Positions 1-5,382 are shown, counted from the stretch's first letter. The stretch is 5,382 nucleotides of DNA from an uncultured Pseudomonadota bacterium (GCA_946480245.1 CAMLIZ010000228.1:1-5382), one strand, 5' to 3'. A program made the numbers and translations. Notes: generated from the sequence alone by a model not told the origin.

Positions 1-650
1 GTCTCGCGGTCGCGGATCTCGCCCATCAGGATCACGTCGGGCGCCTGGCGCAGCGTGTTCTTCAGCGCCTGCTCCCAACCGTCGGTGTCGATGCCGACCT
101 CACGCTGCGTGACGATGCAGTTCTTGTGCGGATGCACGAACTCCACCGGGTCCTCGATCGTGATGATGTGGCCGTAGGAGTTCTCGTTGCGGAAATCCAC
201 CATGGCGGCCAGCGAGGTGCTCTTGCCGGAGCCGGTGGCGCCGACAAAGATCACGAGCCCGCGCTTGGTCATCGCCACGTCCTTCAGCACACGCGGCAGG
301 TTCAGCGTGTCGATGGTGGGCAGGGTCTGCGGGATCGTGCGCATCACCATGCCCACGTTGCCTTGCTGCATGAACGCGTTGACGCGGAAGCGCCCGATCC
401 CTTGCGGCGAGATCGCGAAGTTGCACTCCTTGGTGCGCTCGAACTCCGCGGCCTGCTTGTCGTTCATCACCGAGCGCGCCAACGCCATGGTGTGCTGGCC
501 GGTGAGCGGCTGCGGCGACACCTTGGTGACCTTGCCGTCAACCTTGATCGCCGGCGGGAAGTCCGAGGTGAGGAACAGATCCGATCCGTTGCGGCCCACC
601 ATCAGGCGCAGCAGGTCGTTGATGAACTTGGAGGCTTGGTCGCGTTCCAT
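1..650 (-). CDS. pilU: PilU, type IV pilus retraction ATPase (partial, C-terminus outside window)
   Basis: This is a cytoplasmic hexameric ATPase of the PilT/GspE secretion-ATPase superfamily. PilU assists PilT in depolymerising type IV pili during twitching motility. The first 216 residues are visible, starting MERDQASKFINDLLRL. An N-terminal PAS-like domain covers roughly residues 1-105. The Walker A loop GATGSGKST is at 137-145, the Asp-box TIEDPVEFVH at 164-173 and the Walker B region DVILMGEIRD at 205-214. The His-box and C-terminal domain lie beyond position 1. Calling it PilU rather than a second PilT rests on its place just behind pilT and on its divergence from the PilT sequence (FLTSDFPPAIKVDGK instead of HLSAGLPPMIRVHGD). 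The ATG is fixed by an AGGAA ribosome site and the start of homology. It is co-transcribed with pilT, with a 7-bp gap. Confidence 0.95.
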   Translation of the reverse strand, partial: MERDQASKFINDLLRLMVGRNGSDLFLTSDFPPAIKVDGKVTKVSPQPLTGQHTMALARSVMNDKQAAEFERTKECNFAISPQGIGRFRVNAFMQQGNVGMVMRTIPQTLPTIDTLNLPRVLKDVAMTKRGLVIFVGATGSGKSTSLAAMVDFRNENSYGHIITIEDPVEFVHPHKNCIVTQREVGIDTDGWEQALKNTLRQAPDVILMGEIRDRE

Positions 651-654
651 GGTG

Positions 655-659
655 TTCCT
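655..659 (-). promoter_or_regulatory. pilU ribosome binding site overlapping the pilT stop codon
   Basis: The minus strand reads TAGGAACACCATG. The TAG is the pilT stop (658-660) and its last two bases begin the Shine-Dalgarno sequence AGGAA, five bases before the pilU ATG at 650. This spacing fits translational coupling, in which ribosomes ending pilT restart on pilU. The coupling is inferred; the motif and overlap are seen directly. Confidence 0.75.
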
Positions 660-1701
660 AGCCGGGGAAGTTTTCCGGGAACTTCGCCTTGCCCCGCGCT
701 TCGGCCGGCGAGACCACATTGCGGCGCACCAGGTCGGCGAGGTTCTGGTCCAGCGTCTGCATGCCCATGGTCTGGCCGGTCTGGATGGCCGAGTACATCT
801 GCGCGATCTTGTTCTCGCGGATCAGGTTCTTGATGGCCGAGGTGCCCAGCATGATCTCGTGCGCCGCCACGCGGCCGGAGCCGTCCTTCAGCTTGCACAG
901 CGTCTGCGAGATCACCGCCACCAGCGACTCCGACAGCATTGCGCGCACCATCTCCTTCTCGGCCGCGGGGAACACGTCGACGATGCGGTCCACTGTCTTC
1001 GCGGCGCTCGACGTGTGGAGCGTGCCGAACACCAGGTGGCCGGTCTCGGCCGCGGTGAGCGCGAGGCGGATCGTTTCCAGGTCGCGCATTTCGCCGATCA
1101 GGATCGCGTCAGGGTCTTCGCGCAGCGCCGAGCGCAATGCGTTGGAGAAGCCCAGCGTGTGCGGCCCGACCTCGCGCTGGTTCACCAGGCACTTCTTTGA
1201 CTCGTGCACGAACTCGATCGGGTCCTCGATCGTCAGCACGTGGCCGTATTCGTTTTCGTTCAGGTGGTTCACCATGCCGGCCAAGGTGGTGCTCTTGCCG
1301 GAGCCCGTGGGGCCGGTCACCAGCACCAGGCCGCGCGGCTTGAGCGCGAGGTCGCCGAACACTTTGGGCGCGTTCAGCTGCTCGAGCGTGAGGATCTTGC
1401 TCGGAATCGTACGGAACACCGCGCCCGCGCCGCGGTTCTGGTTGAACGCGTTGACGCGAAAGCGCGCCAGGCCCTGGATCTCGAAAGAGAAGTCGACCTC
1501 CAGCATGTCCTCGAAGACCTTGCGCTGGGAGTCGTTCATGATGTCGTAGACCATGTCGTGCACTTGCTTGTGCTCGAGGGCTTCGACGTTGATGCGGCGC
1601 ACGTCCCCATGCACCCGGATCATCGGCGGCAGGCCGGCCGAGAGGTGCAGGTCGGAGGCCTTGTTCTTGACCGAGAAGGCCAGCAGTTGGGTGATGTCCA
1701 T
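658..1701 (-). CDS. pilT: PilT, type IV pilus twitching motility retraction ATPase
   Basis: Full-length 347-residue hexameric ATPase that sits at the cytoplasmic base of the type IV pilus machine and drives pilus retraction, needed for twitching, pilus-mediated DNA uptake and surface sensing. The start MDITQLLAFSVKNKASDLHL is typical of PilT. Walker A GPTGSGKST is at 130-138, the Asp-box TIEDPIEFVH at 157-166, Walker B DAILIGEMRD at 198-207 and the His-box TGHLVFGTLHT at 220-230. The C-terminal motif AIKNLIRE (289-296) corresponds to the AIRNLIRE motif required for retraction, with a conservative Lys for Arg at its third position. GMQTLDQ follows at 313-319. Length matches the family. The start lacks a strong Shine-Dalgarno sequence. 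It is the first gene of pilT-pilU and is divergent from yggS, an arrangement also known in Pseudomonas. Confidence 0.98.
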   Translation of the reverse strand: MDITQLLAFSVKNKASDLHLSAGLPPMIRVHGDVRRINVEALEHKQVHDMVYDIMNDSQRKVFEDMLEVDFSFEIQGLARFRVNAFNQNRGAGAVFRTIPSKILTLEQLNAPKVFGDLALKPRGLVLVTGPTGSGKSTTLAGMVNHLNENEYGHVLTIEDPIEFVHESKKCLVNQREVGPHTLGFSNALRSALREDPDAILIGEMRDLETIRLALTAAETGHLVFGTLHTSSAAKTVDRIVDVFPAAEKEMVRAMLSESLVAVISQTLCKLKDGSGRVAAHEIMLGTSAIKNLIRENKIAQMYSAIQTGQTMGMQTLDQNLADLVRRNVVSPAEARGKAKFPENFPG

Positions 1702-1719
1702 GAAGGGCGCTTTATGCTC

Positions 1720-1725
1720 GGAGGA
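1720..1725 (+). promoter_or_regulatory. yggS ribosome binding site, short spacing
   Basis: GGAGGA stands two bases before the ATG at 1728, a strong Shine-Dalgarno sequence with tighter spacing than usual. No other start is available just upstream, because the frame is closed by a TGA at 1701-1703, and the protein homology begins at this ATG. Confidence 0.6.
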
Positions 1726-1754
1726 TTATGGGCAGCATCGCGGAGAACTTACAA
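1725..1754 (-). promoter_or_regulatory. Predicted sigma-70 promoter for pilTU, inside the start of yggS
   Basis: On the minus strand a -35 box TTGTAA (1749-1754, four of six consensus bases) is followed after 18 bp by a -10 box CATAAT (1725-1730, five of six). Transcription would begin near 1718, leaving a leader of about 17 bases before the pilT ATG at 1701. The -10 box is the exact complement of the bases spanning the yggS start codon, and the -35 box lies in yggS codons 8-9. It is a prediction by eye from consensus match and position. Confidence 0.5.
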
Positions 1755-2432
1755 CAAGTGAGAGGGCGCATCGCACTGGCCTGCGCCGCGGCGCACCGGC
1801 CCGTGCAAACGGTCACGTTGCTGGCTGTAAGCAAAACTTTCCCGGCGCAGGCGGTGCGCGATGCACATGCGGCGGGTCAGTGCGCTTTCGGCGAGAACTA
1901 CGTGCAGGAGGCGCTCGACAAGATTGCGGCACTGCACGACTTGCGCCCACTGCTGGAGTGGCACCTCATCGGTCCGCTGCAGAGCAACAAGACGCGCGGG
2001 GTGGCCGAGGCTTTCGACTGGGTGCACTCGATCGACCGGCTGAAGATTGCACAGCGTCTGTCGGAGCAGCGGCCGGAGCAACTGCCGCCGTTGAACGTGT
2101 GCCTGCAGGTCAACGTGAGCGGTGAGCCGAGCAAGAGCGGCGTCGCGCCGCACGCGCTGCCGGAGCTCGCGCAAGCGGTCGCCCGCCTGCCGCGGCTGCG
2201 GCTGCGCGGGCTGATGTCGATCCCCGAGCCGGTGGCCGACACGGCCATGCAGCGCGCACCTCATCACCTGCTGCGCGAGCTGCTGGCGCCACTGCAGGCT
2301 CAGGGCCTCGTGCTCGACACCTTGTCGATGGGCATGAGCGCCGATCTGGAAGCGGCCGTGCTCGAAGGCGCAACCATGGTGCGCGTGGGCAGTGCGATCT
2401 TCGGGCAGCGCAGTTACGCGTCACCCGCCTGA
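1728..2432 (+). CDS. yggS: YggS/PLPBP-family pyridoxal 5'-phosphate homeostasis protein
   Basis: A 234-residue cytoplasmic protein of the YggS/PROSC (PLPBP) family, the same length as Escherichia coli YggS. These single-domain, alanine-racemase-like TIM barrels bind PLP through a Schiff base but have no known catalytic activity. They buffer PLP, and their loss disturbs vitamin B6 and amino-acid pools. The PLP lysine is Lys36 in LAVSKTFPA. Other family signatures are FGENYVQE (54-61), WHLIGPLQSNK (78-88), QVNVSGEPSKSG (127-138), LRGLMSIP (159-166), SMGMSADLEAA (200-210) and the phosphate-binding VRVGSAIFG (218-226). All expected landmarks are present. It is divergent from pilT with a 26-bp gap, so its own promoter must lie inside the pilT coding sequence; I saw no convincing one. 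In Pseudomonas yggS is also next to pilT but followed by proC, which is absent here. Its end overlaps the convergent flavoprotein gene. Confidence 0.96.
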   Translation: MGSIAENLQQVRGRIALACAAAHRPVQTVTLLAVSKTFPAQAVRDAHAAGQCAFGENYVQEALDKIAALHDLRPLLEWHLIGPLQSNKTRGVAEAFDWVHSIDRLKIAQRLSEQRPEQLPPLNVCLQVNVSGEPSKSGVAPHALPELAQAVARLPRLRLRGLMSIPEPVADTAMQRAPHHLLRELLAPLQAQGLVLDTLSMGMSADLEAAVLEGATMVRVGSAIFGQRSYASPA

Positions 2433-3427
2433 GGGGCCACGGCCTCCCAGGAACCGGTGGCCGCCAGTTGAGGCGCCTGCTCTACCTCGGTGGCGCGCCA
2501 GGGCATGGCGCCGGGCAGCCAGCGTCCTTGCGCCACGTCCAGCACGAGCATCCGCTGCGCGCCGGCAAAGCGCGCCAGCTCGGCGCCCTCCCACGCCACC
2601 TGGGCACGGCCGGTGAGCAGCAGCAGGTCGCCGCTGCGCCAGTCGACAAACACGAGTCCGGCCTGCGGGTTCGCCTCGATGTTGCCCAGCGTGTTGAAGA
2701 AGAAGTTGCCGACGAAGTCCGGCGCGCTCAGCCGTGTGCCGGCCGCGTCGGTCTGCAGGCGCACGAAGCCGGGTTTGCCGCCGCGGTGCGACACGTCGAC
2801 GCCGGCGCTGTTCGGCGCACCGTCCCGTCCTGCATCGGGCGAGGCGGTGGCAATGAAGAAGGTGTCGGCCGCACGTACCAGCGCGCGTGCCGCTGGCGGC
2901 AGCAGCGTGTCGAAGCGAATCGCCACCGGTTCCTCGGTGCGCTCCGCCCGCACCAGCGGGCGCGCCTGGATGTACTTGGGGCAGTTGCCGAAGCTCTGCT
3001 GCACGCGCACGGTCAGCGTGCCGTCATCGGAGGCTTGCAGCATGCCGTTCACTCGATTGCGCCGCCGCGTGGGCAGCTCGATGCCGAGCAGGCCGACCGG
3101 TGCGCCGGGCCGCAGCGGCAGCGGGATCGCGTGCATGGCCAAGGGCGCAGCGCCCAGCACCAGCGTGCGTGCATCCGGCGTGCGCACGAAGCCGGGCTCG
3201 CCGGCCGCCAGCGTGGCCCAGGGGCGCCCTTGTGCGTCGAGCGCCCCCAGCGCCATGAACGGCAGCTTCTCGAACAGCTCCCGGTGCTGGTTCGGCATGT
3301 GATCGCGCATCACGCGCGGGCCCACCTCGGCCAGGCGCTCGCGCACGCCCGCGCGCGCCTGCACGGCCTGCTCGCCGGGATGGAAGGGCGGCTCCGCGTG
3401 CGGCCAGCCTGGGAGTGGGTTGGCCAT
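2414..3427 (-). CDS. Pyridoxamine 5'-phosphate oxidase-superfamily flavin-nucleotide-binding protein
   Basis: A 337-residue soluble protein resembling the predicted flavin-nucleotide-binding group of the pyridoxamine-phosphate-oxidase superfamily (COG3576-like). It appears to hold two split-barrel units, about residues 45-155 and 180-305. Recognisable blocks are QQSFGNCPKYIQ (143-154), DVSHRGGKPGFV (211-222) and FVGNFFFNTLGNIEANPQAGLVFVD (given as 238-262, key residues G-N-F-N-T-L-G-N and N-P). It has no signal peptide or membrane segment. It probably binds FMN, but substrate and reaction are unknown, and resemblance to PNPOx does not establish a role in vitamin B6 synthesis. The ATG at 3427 is chosen because it lies four bases after the GST stop. 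The frame stays open to 3559, but starting there would overlap the GST gene by over 120 bases. There is no clear ribosome site, so translation probably depends on coupling to the GST gene. Confidence 0.85.
   Translation of the reverse strand: MANPLPGWPHAEPPFHPGEQAVQARAGVRERLAEVGPRVMRDHMPNQHRELFEKLPFMALGALDAQGRPWATLAAGEPGFVRTPDARTLVLGAAPLAMHAIPLPLRPGAPVGLLGIELPTRRRNRVNGMLQASDDGTLTVRVQQSFGNCPKYIQARPLVRAERTEEPVAIRFDTLLPPAARALVRAADTFFIATASPDAGRDGAPNSAGVDVSHRGGKPGFVRLQTDAAGTRLSAPDFVGNFFFNTLGNIEANPQAGLVFVDWRSGDLLLLTGRAQVAWEGAELARFAGAQRMLVLDVAQGRWLPGAMPWRATEVEQAPQLAATGSWEAVAPQAGDA
2430..2449. terminator. Weak hairpin at the convergent gene ends (possible terminator)
   Basis: Bases 2430-2437 pair with 2442-2449 around a CACG loop: six Watson-Crick pairs, one G-U pair and one A-C mismatch. 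The hairpin begins at the yggS stop codon and lies inside the last codons of the opposing gene. No T-run follows on either strand, so an intrinsic terminator is doubtful. It is listed because it is the only stem seen where two transcripts meet. Confidence 0.2.
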
Positions 3428-3431
3428 GGCG

Positions 3432-4055
3432 TCAGACGGCCAGCGGCGCGGCGTCGGGCAGGCGTTGCATGCCGACGAAACCCGGCAGCGCCTCGATGCG
3501 CGCCAGCCAGGCGCGCACCTTCGGATAGGGCTGCAAGGACACGCCGCCCTCCGGCGCATGTGCCGTGTAGGTGTACATCGCCACGTCCGCGATCGTGGCC
3601 GGGTCGCCGGCCAGGAAGGGCCGCGTCGACAGATGGCGTTCCATCACCTCGAACAGGCGCGCCGCCGCCGTGTGCCGCTGCGGATCGCGCGGCCGATTGA
3701 AGACAGCCTCCACACGCGCCATCGCCGGCCCGGTGGCCAAAGGGCCGGCGGCCACGCTGAGCCAGCGCTGCACCTCTGCGGCAGCCACCGGGTCGCGCGG
3801 CAGCCAGCGGCCGTCGCTGTCGTAGCGACTGGCCAGGTACACCAGGATCGCATTGCTGTCCGCCACCGTGACCTCGTCATCCTCGATCACCGGTACCTGG
3901 CCGAAGGCATTGCGGGCCAGGAATTCGGGCGTCTTCTGCTCGCCCTTGGCGAGGTCGATGTCGACGATCTCGAACGGCAGGCCGAGCAGCGACAGCATCA
4001 GCTGCGCGCGGTGCGCGTGGCCGGACAAGGCATAGCGGTACAGGCGGATGGTCAT
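3432..4055 (-). CDS. Glutathione S-transferase family protein
   Basis: A 207-residue cytosolic GST, the usual family length. The N-terminal thioredoxin-fold domain spans about residues 2-78. Ser11 in RYALSGHAHR is the candidate catalytic residue at the start of helix 1, Val54-Pro55 in GQVPVIEDD forms the cis-proline glutathione contact, and Asp66-Ser67 in VADSNAILVYLA binds the glutamyl part of glutathione. The all-helical C-terminal domain includes FLAGDPATIADVAMYTYTA (148-166) with the N-capping box TIAD. Such enzymes conjugate glutathione to electrophiles or reduce or isomerise substrates; the substrate cannot be read from the sequence. ATG at 4055 is preferred over an in-frame TTG at 4076 because GGAG (4064-4067) lies eight bases upstream. 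It is probably the first gene of an operon with the flavoprotein and is divergent from a LysR regulator that likely controls it. Confidence 0.93.
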   Translation of the reverse strand: MTIRLYRYALSGHAHRAQLMLSLLGLPFEIVDIDLAKGEQKTPEFLARNAFGQVPVIEDDEVTVADSNAILVYLASRYDSDGRWLPRDPVAAAEVQRWLSVAAGPLATGPAMARVEAVFNRPRDPQRHTAAARLFEVMERHLSTRPFLAGDPATIADVAMYTYTAHAPEGGVSLQPYPKVRAWLARIEALPGFVGMQRLPDAAPLAV

Positions 4056-4063
4056 CGTGGCAG

Positions 4064-4067
4064 CTCC
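4064..4067 (-). promoter_or_regulatory. Ribosome binding site deciding the GST start
   Basis: On the minus strand GGAG lies eight bases before the ATG at 4055. It falls inside the extra seven codons that an upstream TTG start would add, and so favours the ATG, which also matches where GST homology begins. Confidence 0.55.
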
Positions 4068-4095
4068 GGGAGTCAACGTGAGCTGGCACGATAGG

Positions 4096-4113
4096 CATTG
4101 CGCGGCCGCAATG
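4096..4113. promoter_or_regulatory. Inverted repeat, candidate LysR-type operator
   Basis: CATTGCG-CGGC-CGCAATG is a perfect 7-bp inverted repeat with a 4-bp spacer, midway between the divergent GST and LysR genes. It contains two overlapping T-N11-A matches (4098-4110 and 4099-4111), the loose signature of LysR-type binding sites, although the dyad itself has even spacing. GCATT recurs at 4095, 4129 and 4137, which could be further half-sites. A LysR regulator divergent from its target commonly binds such a region to activate the target and repress itself. Binding here is inferred. A TATCGT sequence at 4088-4093 on the minus strand could be a weak GST -10 box, with no good -35, as expected of an activator-dependent promoter. 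Confidence 0.5.
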
Positions 4114-4153
4114 GAATCGCCACATAACGCATTTCAGCATTACGCTACGAGCA

Positions 4154-5071
4154 ATGGCGGACTTCGAACACCTGCGCATCTTCGTGGCTGTGGCCGACGC
4201 GGGAGGTTTTGCCGCCGCCGCCCGGACGCTGCGGTTGTCGCCGCCGGCGGTGACGCGGGCCATTGCTGCGCTGGAGCGCAACATCGGCGCGAGGCTGTTG
4301 CACCGCACGACGCGGCTGGTGCGCCTCACCGAGGCCGGCGAGCGCTTCGTGCAGGACGCGCGCCGCATCCTTGGTGAACTGGCCGAGGCGCAGGCGTCCG
4401 CGCGCGGCGCGCATGTCGAGCCGCAGGGAGAGCTCGCCATCACCGCGCCCGTGATGTTCGGCCGGCTGCACGTGGCACCGCTGCTGCTGGACTTTCTGGC
4501 GCAGTACTCGAGGGTGAGCGCGCGCATCCTCTTCATAGACCGGGTGGTGCACCTGATGGACGAAGGCTTTGACGTCGCGGTGCGCATTGCCAGCCTGCCG
4601 GATTCGTCGTTCACCGCAGTGCGCGTCGGCGCAGTGCGCCGAGTGGTCGTCGCTTCCCCCGCGTATCTGGACGCGCGCGGAGAACCGCAGGCACCCGCCG
4701 ACCTGCCGATGCACCGCGCCGTCGGTTTTGCGCAAACTGGCGGCGGCGCGACGCGCTGGAGTTTTGCGCTGCCTGGCGACCCGAAGCCGCGCGAGACCGC
4801 ACAGCCACAGGTAACGCTGATGGTGAACGCAGTGGACGTGGCGATCGAGGCGGCGCTGGCCGGGCATGGCTTGGCGCGGGTGCTGTCGTACCAGGTGCGC
4901 GACCACATCGCGCAAGGCCGGCTGCGGCGGGTGTTGCGGCCTTTCGAAGGGCCCCCGATCCCCGTGCAGCTGGTCTATCCGGAGGGCCGCAAGGCGGCCG
5001 CCAAGGTGCGGGCTTTCGTCGACTTTGCGGCCCAAGCCCTGCGCGGCCACCCGGCGCTGACTGAAGCCTGA
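4154..5071 (+). CDS. LysR-type transcriptional regulator
   Basis: A 305-residue DNA-binding regulator of the LysR family, at the usual length. The N-terminal winged helix-turn-helix spans about residues 3-62: FEHLRIFVAVADAGGFAAAARTL, then the recognition-helix region LSPPAVTRAIAALE (28-41) and IGARLLHRTTRLVRLTEAG (44-62). A linker helix follows to about 88. The periplasmic-binding-like effector domain covers about 92-295, with GELAITAPVMFG (92-103) and the typical LMDEGFDVAVRI (134-145). These proteins act as tetramers that change DNA bending when a small molecule binds. The inducer cannot be read from sequence. The HTH and effector types resemble those of LysR proteins found beside GST or oxidoreductase genes. 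The ribosome site is weak (CGAG, two bases from the ATG). Divergent orientation points to control of the GST operon and autoregulation. Confidence 0.95.
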   Translation: MADFEHLRIFVAVADAGGFAAAARTLRLSPPAVTRAIAALERNIGARLLHRTTRLVRLTEAGERFVQDARRILGELAEAQASARGAHVEPQGELAITAPVMFGRLHVAPLLLDFLAQYSRVSARILFIDRVVHLMDEGFDVAVRIASLPDSSFTAVRVGAVRRVVVASPAYLDARGEPQAPADLPMHRAVGFAQTGGGATRWSFALPGDPKPRETAQPQVTLMVNAVDVAIEAALAGHGLARVLSYQVRDHIAQGRLRRVLRPFEGPPIPVQLVYPEGRKAAAKVRAFVDFAAQALRGHPALTEA

Positions 5072-5246
5072 GTCCCGGTTAATGCATCCGCCGCCGATGG
5101 ATTCGCGCTTTTGGCCTTGCCGAAACGTACAGACGTCGCCCGAGCGCCTCGATTTCGAAGCGAGCCCAGGCCTCTTCTGCTCAACACTGCCGGCGCTGGG
5201 CCCGCCCAGGCACACATCAACATCCACCTTGCGAGAGAGACACAGC
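5072..5246. other. Intergenic region before the binding-protein gene
   Basis: This 175-bp gap separates the LysR stop from the next start codon. I see no convincing terminator with a T-run and no sigma-70 promoter with two good boxes. A loose CTCG/CGAG stem with a nine-base loop is present near 5147-5163, too weak to name. The gap makes read-through from the LysR gene unlikely to be the main source of transcription, so a promoter for the downstream gene probably lies here. Confidence 0.4.
5233..5240 (+). promoter_or_regulatory. Ribosome binding site of the binding-protein gene
   Basis: A purine run GAGAGAGA ends six bases before the ATG at 5247. This spacing and composition are common before genes for periplasmic binding proteins in Burkholderiales. 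It supports this ATG over an in-frame ATG at 5082. Confidence 0.6.
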
Positions 5247-5382
5247 ATGAAGCGATTTGCATTGCAGGCCGGCGCCGCGGCCTTTGCGCTCACGGCCATG
5301 GCCGCCGGCGCGCAGGAAATGGTCGTCAAGATCGGCCACGTTGGCCCCGTGTCGGGCGCCCAGGCGCACTACGGCAAGGACA
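5247..5382 (+). CDS. ABC-transporter periplasmic substrate-binding protein, LivK-like (partial, N-terminus only)
   Basis: Only 45 residues are visible before the right edge. They begin MKRFALQAGAAAFALTAMAA, a Sec signal peptide with a basic start, an Ala-rich hydrophobic core and a likely signal-peptidase I site after Ala22 (AGA, then QE). The mature start QEMVVKIGHVGPVSGAQAHYGKD matches the opening strand of type I periplasmic binding proteins for branched-chain amino acids: VKIGHVGPVSG is the VKIG-hAGPlTG motif and the following AHYGKD fits the usual substrate-loop start. It would deliver an amino acid, amide or aromatic acid to a Liv-type ABC importer. The substrate cannot be assigned from this fragment, and the transporter genes would be beyond the window. 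The start is supported by the signal peptide and the GAGA ribosome site. Confidence 0.88.
   Translation, partial: MKRFALQAGAAAFALTAMAAGAQEMVVKIGHVGPVSGAQAHYGKD

Noticed and set aside
187..1200. Plus-strand 337-codon open frame opposite pilU and pilT
   Set aside because: It is antisense to two conserved ATPase genes, spans their junction, and shows no independent motif or ribosome site.
3428..3559. Upstream ATG at 3559 extending the flavoprotein by 44 residues
   Set aside because: The extension would lie inside the GST coding sequence and is Arg/Cys/Pro-rich without family resemblance. The ATG at 3427, next to the GST stop, fits the family and an operon.
2468..3700. Plus-strand 410-codon open frame opposite the flavoprotein and GST genes
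   Set aside because: Its product is a low-complexity Arg/Ala/His-rich sequence with no recognisable motif. It runs antisense to two genes with clear family signatures, and such frames are expected in GC-rich DNA where stop codons are rare.
4056..4076. TTG at 4076 as the GST start
   Set aside because: It would put the GGAG ribosome site inside the gene, and the seven extra residues do not match the family start.
3877..4908. Minus-strand 343-codon open frame spanning the LysR gene and the start of the GST gene
   Set aside because: It crosses the divergent control region and reads the GST N-terminus out of frame. The Ser/Arg/Ala-rich product shows no family motif.
5082..5246. In-frame ATG at 5082 that would add 55 residues to the binding protein
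   Set aside because: The frame is open but the added sequence is not hydrophobic and would bury the signal peptide. The ATG at 5247 has a ribosome site and begins a textbook Sec signal.
4145..5329. Minus-strand 394-codon open frame opposite the LysR gene
   Set aside because: It is antisense to a complete LysR gene and also crosses the start of the binding-protein gene. Its composition is Arg/His/Ala-rich with no domain, which is a GC-rich shadow.
1..5382. Mobile element, phage, defence system, tRNA or CRISPR content
   Set aside because: No transposase, integrase, terminal repeats, direct-repeat arrays or tRNA-like cloverleaf were seen. Gene density and codon use look uniform and chromosomal, with no sign of a novel multi-gene system.

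Overview
The window is GC-rich bacterial chromosome with strong G/C bias at third codon positions. The protein sequences, the pilU-pilT-yggS block and the GAGA-type ribosome site before a periplasmic binding protein suggest a betaproteobacterium of the order Burkholderiales. That placement is inferred from family resemblance; no taxonomic marker gene is present. Six genes fill almost the whole window. There are no RNA genes, insertion sequences, CRISPR arrays or phage genes.

Layout. Positions 1-1701 (minus strand) carry pilT and then pilU, the two retraction ATPases of type IV pili; pilU runs off the left edge. Divergent from pilT, with only 26 bp between start codons, is yggS (1728-2432, plus), a pyridoxal-phosphate (PLP) homeostasis protein. 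A likely sigma-70 promoter for pilT overlaps the yggS start codon. yggS converges on, and overlaps by 19 bp, a minus-strand gene for a two-domain flavin-nucleotide-binding protein of the pyridoxamine-phosphate-oxidase superfamily (2414-3427). That gene lies 4 bp behind a glutathione S-transferase (3432-4055), so the two look like one operon. Divergent from the GST gene, across a 98-bp region with a clear inverted repeat, is a LysR-type regulator (4154-5071, plus). After a 175-bp gap the start of an ABC-transporter periplasmic binding protein (5247 onward, plus) enters and is cut by the right edge.

How the genes work together. pilT and pilU power pilus retraction and twitching motility. The LysR gene and the divergent GST/flavoprotein operon form a typical regulator-target pair, possibly a small detoxification or redox module. 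yggS and the binding-protein gene have no evident functional tie to the others. I found no convincing novel system. The points most worth checking are the LysR/GST control region with its unknown inducer, the uncharacterised flavoprotein tied to the GST, and the pilT promoter embedded in the yggS start.
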